Both the position numbers and the translations under genes were made by a program. Positions 1-7,326 of a DNA stretch of 64,000 nucleotides are shown in pieces. The stretch's first letter is position 1. Every line of letters begins with the position of its first letter. The notes under the pieces were generated by a model. That model searched no databases. It was not told the DNA's origin and saw only the letters and a list, made by a program, of their open reading frames with translations. Location: positions 87,453-151,452 of the forward strand of contig JBFFEY010000004.1 of assembly GCA_041558415.1 (NCBI GenBank). The letters run 5' to 3'. The DNA comes from SG8-39 sp041558415. GTDB lineage: Bacteria > Pseudomonadota > Gammaproteobacteria > Burkholderiales > SG8-39.

Positions 1-307
1 GCCTGCCGCGCAGCCAGTATTCGATTGCCTTGACGTCGTGATTCGTCTCGGCCTCGATGTTCTTGATGTGCTCGGCGTCGCGCTCGGAAAAATCCGCCAC
101 CAAGCGGCGCAGCGTGGCGCGCGTGCCGCGCGAGAACGGCTTCAGTTCGCGGATGCGCGGCTCCGCGGCGAGCGTCTGCAGCCAGGCGAGCTCGACGCGC
201 ACGCGGTAGCGGATCAGCGCATGCTCGCTGAAAAACGCGCGCAGGGGATCGAGGGTCTTCGCGTACCGCCCGTCGAGCGGTGACAGCGCGCTGAGCGGCG
301 AACGCAT
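1..307 (-). CDS. purB: Adenylosuccinate lyase, N-terminal part (cut by window edge)
   Basis: Adenylosuccinate lyase acts twice in purine synthesis: it releases fumarate from SAICAR and from adenylosuccinate. Only the first 102 codons are in the window; the gene continues past the left edge. Just after the start is LSALSPLDGRYAKTL, the N-terminal signature of the longer (E. coli PurB-type) lyases, and around residues 87-101 is NHDVKAIEYWLRGR, also typical of that type. The ATG is at 305-307, and the divergent glycosylase-like gene starts 17 bp away. E. coli has nudJ, mnmA, hflD and purB together; here mnmA and nudJ are also close, which supports the call. The active-site residues lie outside the window. 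Confidence 0.93.
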   Translation of the reverse strand, partial: MRSPLSALSPLDGRYAKTLDPLRAFFSEHALIRYRVRVELAWLQTLAAEPRIRELKPFSRGTRATLRRLVADFSERDAEHIKNIEAETNHDVKAIEYWLRGR

Positions 308-324
308 GGCTGGCATTATATGCC

Positions 325-921
325 GTGGCCAGAATTCAGCGCCCCAGCCTCGAGCGCGTCGCGCGCGAAGCGCGCGCCTGCCGCGTGTGCGCGGCGGTCC
401 TGCCGCACGCGCCGCGTCCGGTGTTCCGCGTGGGCCGCGGCGCACAGCTGCTGATCGTCGGCCAGGCGCCCGGACGGCGCGTGCACGAGACCGGCCTGCC
501 GTGGAACGATCCCTCGGGCGACACGCTGCGCGCCTGGCTCGCGCTCGATCGCGCCGCGTTCTACGACCGGGCGCGCATCGCGATTCTGCCGACCGGCCTG
601 TGCTACCCGGGCACCGTCGACGGCGGCGATCTGCCGCCACGTCCCGAGTGCGCGCCGCTGTGGCATGCGCGTTTTCGCGCGGCACTGCCGGCGGTGCGCC
701 TCACCCTGCTGGTCGGTCAGTACGCGCAGGCGCACTACCTCGGCGCGGCGCGCAAGGCGACGCTCGGCGCCACCGTGCATGCCTACCGCCAGTACCTGCC
801 GGCATACTTCCCGCTGCCGCATCCGAGCTGGCGCAACAAGGCCTGGGTGCGGCGCAACGCCTGGTTCGAGGGCGAGGTGATCCCCGCGCTGCGCCGACTG
901 GTTCACAAGGTTTTGCGCTGA
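325..921 (+). CDS. Uracil-DNA glycosylase family protein
   Basis: A 198-residue protein of the uracil-DNA glycosylase superfamily, the group that removes uracil from DNA as the first step of base excision repair. The sequence has the motif A region GQAPGRRVHETGLPWNDPSG near residue 46, with the GQAPG turn common to families 4-6, and a late PLPHPSWRN (near residue 161) that carries the motif B histidine. A CxxC pair lies at residues 19-22, but I do not see the four cysteines of the Fe-S family 4 enzymes, so it is probably a smaller divergent branch. No in-frame ATG precedes the reading frame, so the start is a GTG. The exact substrate cannot be read from sequence. Confidence 0.82.
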   Translation: MARIQRPSLERVAREARACRVCAAVLPHAPRPVFRVGRGAQLLIVGQAPGRRVHETGLPWNDPSGDTLRAWLALDRAAFYDRARIAILPTGLCYPGTVDGGDLPPRPECAPLWHARFRAALPAVRLTLLVGQYAQAHYLGAARKATLGATVHAYRQYLPAYFPLPHPSWRNKAWVRRNAWFEGEVIPALRRLVHKVLR

Positions 922-981
922 GCCGCGCGGCGCGACGCAATATTCCGCGGCCTCCTCGACGTGTGATACCGCAGTCCGGCA

Positions 982-1593
982 ATGAAGCTTTTCGCCTCGC
1001 TGACCAGTCCCTATGCGCGCAAGGTGCGCGTTGTGATTAGCGAGAAGCGCATGGACTGCGAGCTCGAGCTGGTCGACGTGCTGCAGCGCGACCATCCGGC
1101 GCTGGCGCACAACCCGCTCGGCAAGATCCCGGTGCTGCTGCTAGACGACGGCACCCCGCTCTACGATTCACGCGTGATCGTCGAATTCCTCGACAACATT
1201 TCGCCCAGCAGCCGCCTGCTGCCGGACGACAAGCGCGAGCGCATCGCCGTGCGCCGCTGGGAGGCGCTCGCCGACGGCGTGCTCGACGCGGCCGTGCTCG
1301 CCCGCCTCGAGAGCCTGCGGCCGAAAAATGAGCAGAGCGCCGATTGGATCGCGCACCAGGTCGGCAAGGCGGAGCGCGGCCTGACGCAGATGGCCGAGGA
1401 ACTCGGCGAGCGCAGCTGGTGCCACAACGACAAGTATTCGCTGGCCGACATCGCGCTCGGCTGCTGTCTCGGCTGGATCGACTTCCGCAAGCCCGGCGCG
1501 ATCGACTGGCGCGCCAAGCATCCCGCCCTGGCGCGGCACTTCTCCAAGCTTTCCAAGCGCGCGGCCTTCGCCGCGACCGTGCCGAAGGCCTGA
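982..1593 (+). CDS. Glutathione S-transferase family protein (YibF-like)
   Basis: A 203-residue cytosolic glutathione S-transferase. Residues 1-75 form the thioredoxin-fold domain: MKLFASLTSPYARKVRVVI, then NPLGKIPVLLLDDG with the cis-proline that contacts glutathione, then YDSRVIVEFLD, which supplies the conserved acidic/Ser pair binding the gamma-glutamyl group. Residues 90-200 are the helical C-terminal domain. Length and N-terminal motif match the YibF subgroup of proteobacteria. No Tyr or Ser nucleophile other than Ser8/Ser9 is apparent. It stands alone between the glycosylase-like gene and the convergent mnmA, so context says nothing about its substrate. Confidence 0.85.
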   Translation: MKLFASLTSPYARKVRVVISEKRMDCELELVDVLQRDHPALAHNPLGKIPVLLLDDGTPLYDSRVIVEFLDNISPSSRLLPDDKRERIAVRRWEALADGVLDAAVLARLESLRPKNEQSADWIAHQVGKAERGLTQMAEELGERSWCHNDKYSLADIALGCCLGWIDFRKPGAIDWRAKHPALARHFSKLSKRAAFAATVPKA

Positions 1594-1608
1594 GCCCGCC
1601 TCGCGCGC

Positions 1609-2745
1609 TCAGCCGACCGCGCGCAGCGCCGGCTCGGCCGCCGCGGGCGTCGCGTGCTGCGCGCCGCTGATGATGGCACCGCCGAGGCAGACCTCGGCGT
1701 CGTACAGGACCACCGACTGCCCCGGCGTCACCGCCCACTGCGGCGCATCGAACGCGACCGTCACGGCATCGCCCGCCGCGCGCAGCAGCGTGCAGGGCAC
1801 GGCCGCCTGGCGATAGCGCGTCATCGCGCTGTGGCGCGAAGGCGCCTCGGGCGGCGCACCCGCGATCCAGCTCGCCTCGAGCCCTTCGAGGCCGCGGCTC
1901 ATGAGCAGCGGGTGGTCGTGCCCCTGCACGATCGTCAGCGTGTTCGTCGCCAGGTCCTTGCGCGCGACGTACCAGGCCTCGCCCGATGCGCCGCGCCGGC
2001 CGCCGACGCCGATTCCCTTGCGCTGCCCCAGCGTGTAGAACGCCAGCCCGACATGCTCGCCGACCCCGCGCCCGTCATCGGTCACGATCGGGCCCGGCCT
2101 GCGCGGCAGGTAGCGGTTGAGGAATTCGCGAAACGGCCGCTCGCCGATGAAGCAGATGCCGGTCGAGTCCTTCTTGGCGTGGTTCGGCAGCCCCGCCTGT
2201 TCGGCGATGCGGCGCACCTCGCCCTTCTTCAGCCCGCCGACCGGAAACAGCACCCGCGCGAGCTGCGCCTGCGTCAGGCGATGCAGAAAGTAGCTCTGAT
2301 CCTTGGCGCGGTCGGCGCCGCGCAGCAGCTCGATCGCACCCTCCCGCCCGCGCAGCTGCGCGTAATGCCCGGTGGCGATGCGCTCAGCACCGAGCCGCAG
2401 TGCATGGTCGAGGAAGGCCTTGAACTTGATCTCCGCATTGCACAGCACGTCCGGGTTGGGCGTGCGCCCGGCGGCGTACTCGGCGAGAAAGGTCGCGAAG
2501 ACGCGCTCCTTGTACTCCGCGGCAAAATTGACCGCCTCCAGCGGAATGCCGATCACGTCTGCCGCCGCGGCGGCGTCGGCCAGGTCCTGCCGCGTCGAGC
2601 AGTAGGCGTCGTCGTCGTCGTCCTCCCAGTTTTTCATGAACAGCCCGACGACGTCGTAGCCCGCGCGCTTGAGCAGCAGCGCGGCGACCGAGGAATCGAC
2701 CCCGCCCGACATGCCGACCACCACGCGCTGTGGCTGCTCGCTCAT
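1609..2745 (-). CDS. mnmA: tRNA-specific 2-thiouridylase MnmA
   Basis: Installs the 2-thio group on U34 of Lys, Glu and Gln tRNAs, taking sulfur from a persulfide relay and activating the base with ATP. The 378-residue protein has the PP-loop VGMSGGVDSSVAALLL at its N terminus. Two cysteine motifs carry the catalytic and persulfide residues: NPDVLCNAEIKF near residue 100 and STGICFIGERPF near residue 195. The GHYAQ segment follows the first, and the C-terminal beta-barrel ends the protein. Length is normal for the family. The reading frame extends upstream, but the ATG at 2743-2745 puts the conserved core at the right distance. nudJ lies 19 bp upstream on the same strand, as in E. coli, so the two are likely cotranscribed. 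Confidence 0.96.
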   Translation of the reverse strand: MSEQPQRVVVGMSGGVDSSVAALLLKRAGYDVVGLFMKNWEDDDDDAYCSTRQDLADAAAAADVIGIPLEAVNFAAEYKERVFATFLAEYAAGRTPNPDVLCNAEIKFKAFLDHALRLGAERIATGHYAQLRGREGAIELLRGADRAKDQSYFLHRLTQAQLARVLFPVGGLKKGEVRRIAEQAGLPNHAKKDSTGICFIGERPFREFLNRYLPRRPGPIVTDDGRGVGEHVGLAFYTLGQRKGIGVGGRRGASGEAWYVARKDLATNTLTIVQGHDHPLLMSRGLEGLEASWIAGAPPEAPSRHSAMTRYRQAAVPCTLLRAAGDAVTVAFDAPQWAVTPGQSVVLYDAEVCLGGAIISGAQHATPAAAEPALRAVG

Positions 2746-2764
2746 CCGCTGATCCCGCAAACCC

Positions 2765-3217
2765 TCAGGAAAACACCTTCGACAGCACCTCGAGCGGAAA
2801 GTGCCGGCCGGCAAGGTGGTCGTCGATGCACTGCATGACGAGCGGTGTGCGGTGCTCGGCGGCGCGCGCTGCGATCTCCCCGCGCGTCAGCCAGTGCGTG
2901 CGCACGATTTCCTTGTCGAGCACCCGGCCCGCCTCGGCACCCCGCGAGCGGCCGCTGAACGTGAAGCGCAGAAAGGTGATGTCCTCGGGCGCGTAGACAT
3001 AGCGGTAGACGCCCACCAGCGCCTCAGGCACGAAGCGGTGCGCGGTCTCTTCCATGACCTCGCGCACGCAGGCCTCGACCAGGCTCTCGCCCGGGTCCAG
3101 GTGGCCGGCCGGCTGGTTGAGCACGCGCCGCCCGTCGTGAATCTCCTCGACCAGAAGAAAGCGGCCGTCCGCCTCGATGACGGCCGCCACCGTCACCGAC
3201 GCCTTCCAGTCGCTCAT
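2765..3217 (-). CDS. nudJ: NUDIX hydrolase, NudJ-like phosphatase
   Basis: A 150-residue NUDIX hydrolase. The Nudix box GHLDPGESLVEACVREVMEE fits the GX5EX7REUXEEXGU pattern, except that the last positions read TA rather than xGU, as in NudJ (YmfB). NudJ is known to hydrolyse nucleoside tri- and diphosphates and thiamine pyrophosphate. Position supports this subgroup: E. coli nudJ is also directly upstream of mnmA. The start codon overlaps the stop of the upstream aminotransferase gene (ATGA at 3214-3217), so translation is probably coupled. The three genes 4428-1609 form one operon. Confidence 0.88.
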   Translation of the reverse strand: MSDWKASVTVAAVIEADGRFLLVEEIHDGRRVLNQPAGHLDPGESLVEACVREVMEETAHRFVPEALVGVYRYVYAPEDITFLRFTFSGRSRGAEAGRVLDKEIVRTHWLTRGEIAARAAEHRTPLVMQCIDDHLAGRHFPLEVLSKVFS

Positions 3218-4428
3218 GCCGCCATCTTCGTATTCGCGCGGACAAACTCCGCCATGCGCGCGACGCCCTGCTCGATCGCGGCCTGCGAGGCCGCGTAAGA
3301 GAAGCGCACGTGCTGTCCCTCGTCGGGCACCCGTGCGCCGAAGTGGATGTCAGCGAGCACCGCGACCCCGGCCTCGTTCAGCAGCCGCTTGCGGAACTCT
3401 TCCGAATCCGCCGCACCGATCTTGCGGCAGGCCTCGGTCACGTTCGGCCAGACGTAGAACGCCCCGCCCGGCACCTGGCAGCGCACGCCGGGCACCTCGT
3501 TCAGCAGGCGCACGATGAGGTCGCGCCGCGCGAGGAACTCTGCGCGCATGCGCTCGGCCGCGTCCTGCGGCCCGTTGATCGCCTCGACCGCGGCCCACTG
3601 CGAAATCTGCGAAGCGCAGGACTCCGTGTTGGTGATCCAGCGCGTGAAAACCGGCGCGAGCGCCGGATTCGAGGTAAAACCGATGCGCCAGCCGGTCATC
3701 GCCCAGGTCTTCGAGGCGCCGTCGGAAATGATGGTGCGCTCGTACATGTCGGGCAGCTGCGCGATGGAGAAGAACTCGCCGGCATACGCCAGGCGCGAAT
3801 AGATCTCGTCGGCGTAGATCCAGACCTGCGGATGTCGACGCAGGATCTCGGCGATTGCCTCGAGGTCCGTGCGCGACAGCAGTCCGCCAGTCGGGTTGTG
3901 CGGGTAGTTGAGAATGAGCAGCTTGGTACGCGGCGTGATCAAGCGCTCGAGCTCGGCCGGATCGAAGCCGAACCCGCGTGCTTCGCGCAGGTGGATCGGC
4001 ACCGGCACGGCGCCGTTCGCCGCGATCTGCGACTCGTAGATCGGGAATCCAGGATTCGGGTAGATCACCTCGTCGCCCGCGCCGTAGTCGGTCGTCGAGA
4101 GGATGGCGTAGGCGATGAACGGCTTGGCGCCGGCACCGACGACGACGTCCTCGGCACGGATCGGCAACCCGCCGCGCATGCCGGCCATGTACTTCGCTGC
4201 CGCTTCGCGCAGCTCGTCGATGCCGGCCGACGGCGTATAGCCGTGCTTGCCCGACTGGATGGCGCGGATCGCCGCCGCCTGTACGTGGTCGGGCGCGGGG
4301 AAATCGGGCTGGCCGATGCAGAAGCTGATGATGTCCTTGCCCGCGCGCGCCAGGGCGTTGACTTCGGCGAGCACGACGAAGGCGTTTTCCGTGCCGAGAT
4401 GGCGCGCCCGATTGCTGATCTGCGGCAT
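3214..4428 (-). CDS. Pyridoxal phosphate-dependent aminotransferase (class I/II)
   Basis: A 404-residue fold-type I aminotransferase of the aspartate/alanine group. The PLP lysine lies in SDGASKTWAMTGWRIGF (about residues 236-252). Other family marks are the N-terminal FCIGQPDFPAPDHV, NYPHNPTGG, which contains the conserved Asn that contacts the cofactor, and the late RFSYAASQ, whose Arg binds the substrate carboxylate. Close relatives are usually called aspartate aminotransferase or LL-diaminopimelate-like aminotransferase; the substrate is not decidable here. It is the first gene of an operon with nudJ and mnmA. The 116 bp before it, shared with the divergent BPSS1780 gene, must hold both promoters. 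Confidence 0.88.
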   Translation of the reverse strand: MPQISNRARHLGTENAFVVLAEVNALARAGKDIISFCIGQPDFPAPDHVQAAAIRAIQSGKHGYTPSAGIDELREAAAKYMAGMRGGLPIRAEDVVVGAGAKPFIAYAILSTTDYGAGDEVIYPNPGFPIYESQIAANGAVPVPIHLREARGFGFDPAELERLITPRTKLLILNYPHNPTGGLLSRTDLEAIAEILRRHPQVWIYADEIYSRLAYAGEFFSIAQLPDMYERTIISDGASKTWAMTGWRIGFTSNPALAPVFTRWITNTESCASQISQWAAVEAINGPQDAAERMRAEFLARRDLIVRLLNEVPGVRCQVPGGAFYVWPNVTEACRKIGAADSEEFRKRLLNEAGVAVLADIHFGARVPDEGQHVRFSYAASQAAIEQGVARMAEFVRANTKMAA

Positions 4429-4544
4429 GCGAGGGCTCCCTGATGAGGCCGGCGCGGTCTCATCCGACCGGCGAAAGCCCGGATTCTAGCGAATCGCCCT
4501 GCGGGGCCGGGCTAAGATACGGCATCGCTCAAGGGAGGGACGCC

Positions 4545-5306
4545 ATGAACGAACAACCGCCGGCCATCGCCCCTGACGCAGCGTTCCAGCGCGAAGGCAA
4601 GGCCCGGCCGGCCGGCGCCGGCGTCGAGTGGTGGACCCAGGCCTGGTCGCTGTTCACGCGGCAGGTCGGCATGTGGATCGGCGTGATCGTGGTGACCTTC
4701 GTGGTCATCATCGTCGCCTCGCTCATCCCGGTGCTGGGCCAGCTGGTGGTCCTGCTGTTCGGACCGGTCATCGCCGGTGGCCTGATGCTCGGCGCGCGCG
4801 AGGTCGACCGCGGCGGCGAGCTGAATTTCGGCCACATCTTCGCCGGCTTTTCCAACCAGATGGGGCAGCTGGTGCTGGTCGGCGTGATCTACCTTGCCGG
4901 CACGGTGATCGCTGCCGTGGTCATCGGCCTGGTCGCCGGCGTCGGCATCGGCACCCTGCTGATGGGCAGTCCGGGCGGACCCGACCCGGCCACGGTGGGC
5001 ATTGCCGGCGCCACCGGCGTGCTGCTCGCGGTGCTGGTCGGCCTCGCGCTCATGCTGCCGCTCTACATGGCGATGTGGTTCGCGCCCGCGCTGGTGGTGT
5101 TCCACGAGCTCGACGCGGTGGACGCCATGAAGGCGAGTTTCTTCGGCTGCCTGAAGAACATCGTGCCGTTCCTCATCTACGGCATCGTCGGCATGCTGCT
5201 CGGCATCGTCGCGTCGATCCCGTTCGGCCTCGGCTGGCTGGTGCTCGGCCCGGTGGCGACGGCCTCGGTGTACGTCGGCTACCGGGACATTTACCTGTCC
5301 GCCTAG
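4545..5306 (+). CDS. BPSS1780-family membrane protein
   Basis: A 253-residue integral membrane protein of the family named after Burkholderia BPSS1780; its function is unknown. After a roughly 35-residue cytosolic N terminus, hydrophobic segments appear near residues 40-62, 65-85, 105-135, 150-175, 205-230 and 230-250. The stretch VVFHELDAVDAMKASFFGCLKN between two of them is the family's characteristic amphipathic helix. The start is chosen at the ATG at 4545 because AAGGGAGGGA (4531-4540) provides a strong ribosome-binding site; the reading frame is open further upstream. Its stop overlaps the stop of the convergent unknown gene by CTAG. Confidence 0.82.
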   Translation: MNEQPPAIAPDAAFQREGKARPAGAGVEWWTQAWSLFTRQVGMWIGVIVVTFVVIIVASLIPVLGQLVVLLFGPVIAGGLMLGAREVDRGGELNFGHIFAGFSNQMGQLVLVGVIYLAGTVIAAVVIGLVAGVGIGTLLMGSPGGPDPATVGIAGATGVLLAVLVGLALMLPLYMAMWFAPALVVFHELDAVDAMKASFFGCLKNIVPFLIYGIVGMLLGIVASIPFGLGWLVLGPVATASVYVGYRDIYLSA

Positions 5307-5881
5307 CGCGGCTGGACCCAGGTTTCCGACCAGGCGAGGCAGGCGCTCGACGCTTCGCGGTCGCCGCGCTGCTCCGGCCACGGCTTGCCGGGTGCGGTTC
5401 GGCCGTCGAGCTCGACGCGCGCCGTGCGCGCCGGGAAGAACGTGCTGAACACGCCGATCGGCCGGTCGTTGAAGCCCGGCGGCATGTTGAGCACGAACGG
5501 GGCGAGAAAATCCTGCCACGCCAAGACGATCCTGCTTCCCGAGCTCACCACCTCCTCGCGCGCGCCGCCGGCAATGTCGCCGTAGCGCGAAAACTGCGCG
5601 TTCGTCACCGGCAGCGCGCGGTCCGCGAACGCCGGGTAGAGCAGCGACTCGATCGTCTGCTGTAGCCAGCGCGCGACCGCCTCGTGATCGGCATATATGC
5701 GCACCGCGCCGTTTGTCAGCGTGCTCTGCACGAACAGCGCATGTCCCGCGCCCGCGGGGCACCACAGCACGCGCCAGTGGCTGATGCGGTCCGACTGCGT
5801 CTTGCCACCGTCGGCGCTCAGGCGGATGAACGAGTTTTCGCCGGTCATGAGGACCATGTTCGGATCGACGGGTGATGTCAT
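5303..5881 (-). CDS. Protein of unknown function (192 aa)
   Basis: I do not recognise this protein. It has 192 residues, no signal peptide and no membrane segment, so it is probably cytosolic. Mixed alternating segments such as HALFVQSTLTNGAVRIYAD and ARTARVELDGRTAPGKPW suggest a mostly beta fold. The start ATG at 5879-5881 has AGGAGG seven bases upstream. It is followed at its 5' side by the long inverted repeat at 5914-5994 and converges with the BPSS1780 gene, with which it shares a CTAG at the stop codons. Codon use looks like that of the neighbours, so it is probably a real gene. Confidence 0.7.
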   Translation of the reverse strand: MTSPVDPNMVLMTGENSFIRLSADGGKTQSDRISHWRVLWCPAGAGHALFVQSTLTNGAVRIYADHEAVARWLQQTIESLLYPAFADRALPVTNAQFSRYGDIAGGAREEVVSSGSRIVLAWQDFLAPFVLNMPPGFNDRPIGVFSTFFPARTARVELDGRTAPGKPWPEQRGDREASSACLAWSETWVQPR

Positions 5882-5913
5882 AGCACGCCTCCTCGGCTGT
5901 TCATTGCGGCCCC

Positions 5914-5994
5914 GGGGTCAGACCCCTGTGGATAAGTCGCGATCGCGCTCGTTGATCGTAGTCTTTGAAGACTTATCCACAGGGGTCTGACCCC
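5914..5994. repeat. Perfect 25-bp inverted repeat with GGGGTCAGACCCC core and two DnaA-box-like 9-mers
   Basis: The arms 5914-5938 and 5970-5994 are exact reverse complements (25 of 25 bases) around a 31-base spacer. Each arm begins with the 13-mer GGGGTCAGACCCC or its complement, and then contains TGTGGATAA (5927-5935) or TTATCCACA (5973-5981), exact matches to the DnaA-box consensus TTATNCACA. The 13-mer occurs again at 10602-10614. The element fills the gap between two minus-strand genes, and transcribed it would fold into a long hairpin. It looks like a REP/BIME-type dispersed repeat rather than a gene-specific site. Confidence 0.85.
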
Positions 5995-6001
5995 AATCAC
6001 G

Positions 6002-7252
6002 TCATCGGTTCGCCCTCGCCAGCACGGCATTGGCAAGGACATTGACGCCGGGCACCGTTCTCTCGAGCGTCGCGTGCTCGTGATTGTTGTGCGTGATGCC
6101 GTCGGTGCAGGGCGTGAAGATCATCGCCGTGGGGGCGACGCGCGCGACGAAGTAGGCGTCGTGCCCCGCCTGCGAGGCGATGTCCAGCGACGGCAGGCCG
6201 AGCGCCGCGGCGGTGTCGCGCAGCAGCGCGATGCACGACTTGTCGAACAGGTCGGCGTTCCAGGTCCAGGCATCGAGCAGCTTCATGTCGACGTTGGCGC
6301 GCCGCGCGCACTCGGCCATCGCGTCCTGGAACGCGTCCAGCATCGCCTGCGCGACCCGTGGGTCCTCATGCCGCACGTCGCCGGTGAACTGCGCCCAGTC
6401 GGAGAGGATCCCCGGCTTGTTCGGCCAGGCGACGATGCGCGCCGCGGTGCCCTTGCCGCCGCTCGGGTGGTGTTTCCAGCCGATGTCGTTCACCGCGACC
6501 GCGAGCATCGATGCGCCGACCAGCGCGTTCCTGCGCTTGTCCATCGGCCAGGGCCCGGTGTGCGCGGTCTCGCCGGCGACATCGACGATGAAGCCGTGCG
6601 CGGTGTAGCCGTGCGTGACGACGCCCACATCGACTCCGGCCTGGTCGAGCAGCGGCCCCTGCTCGATGTGCAATTCGAAATAGCTGTCGAGCGCGCGCCC
6701 GCCGACCGGCGCCGTGCCCGCATAGCCGATGCGCGCCAGCTCGTCGCCGAAGCGCTTGCCGTCGTCGTCGCGCCGCTCGAGCACCCAGTCGAGCGCGTAG
6801 GCGCCGGCGAAGGCGCCCGAGGCGATCATCGGCGGCGAGAAGCGCGCACCCTCCTCGTTCGTCCAGTTGACCACCTCGATCGGCCGCGCGGTCTCGATGC
6901 CGCGGTCGTTGAGCGTTCTCACGATCTCCAGTCCAGCGAGCACGCCGACGATGCCGTCGTAGCGTCCGCCGTTCACCTGGGTGTCGAGGTGGCTGCCGAC
7001 GACCACGGGGCGCGCGGACGCGTCGCGTCCCGCGCGGCGCGCGAACATGTTGCCGACCTGGTCGACCGTCACCGTGCAGCCGGCCTCGCGGCACCAGCTG
7101 GCGAACAGGTCGCGCATCTCGCGGTCGGCCTCCGACAGCGCCACGCGCGACAGTCCGCCCGGGCGGCCGGGGCCGATGTCGGCCGAGCGCTCGACGGTCT
7201 GCCAATAGCGCGCGGCATCGATGTTCAGAGCGGTCTGCGGAGGCGCGTTCAT
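6002..7252 (-). CDS. M20-family amidase: N-carbamoyl-amino acid hydrolase / allantoate amidohydrolase type
   Basis: A 416-residue zinc-dependent amidohydrolase of the HyuC/AllC/beta-ureidopropionase group, which releases carbamoyl or ureido groups from carbamoylated amino acids or allantoate. Visible metal-site motifs are VVGSHLDTQVNGGRYDG (His and Asp ligands), NWTNEEGARFSPPMIASG (the Glu pair), FELHIEQGP and the late SQAGHDAYFVAR with the last His. The GRYDGIVGVLAG and GGKGTAARIVAWPN segments are typical of the carbamoylase/allantoate branch rather than of dipeptidases. I placed the start at the second Met (7252); an ATG at 7261 is equally possible. Substrate specificity among carbamoyl-beta-alanine, carbamoyl-L-amino acids and allantoate is open. 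Confidence 0.87.
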   Translation of the reverse strand: MNAPPQTALNIDAARYWQTVERSADIGPGRPGGLSRVALSEADREMRDLFASWCREAGCTVTVDQVGNMFARRAGRDASARPVVVGSHLDTQVNGGRYDGIVGVLAGLEIVRTLNDRGIETARPIEVVNWTNEEGARFSPPMIASGAFAGAYALDWVLERRDDDGKRFGDELARIGYAGTAPVGGRALDSYFELHIEQGPLLDQAGVDVGVVTHGYTAHGFIVDVAGETAHTGPWPMDKRRNALVGASMLAVAVNDIGWKHHPSGGKGTAARIVAWPNKPGILSDWAQFTGDVRHEDPRVAQAMLDAFQDAMAECARRANVDMKLLDAWTWNADLFDKSCIALLRDTAAALGLPSLDIASQAGHDAYFVARVAPTAMIFTPCTDGITHNNHEHATLERTVPGVNVLANAVLARANR

Positions 7253-7326
7253 GCCGTGCATTGTATCGGCAGCACCTCGCCATCCGATGCGGTGTATCGT
7301 GCGTGACTTGACGCGATATCGACCCG

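Noticed and set aside
5927..5981. Replication origin suggested by two DnaA-box 9-mers
   Set aside because: Only two boxes, both inside the arms of a dispersed inverted repeat, with no AT-rich unwinding region and no dnaA, dnaN or rep gene nearby.
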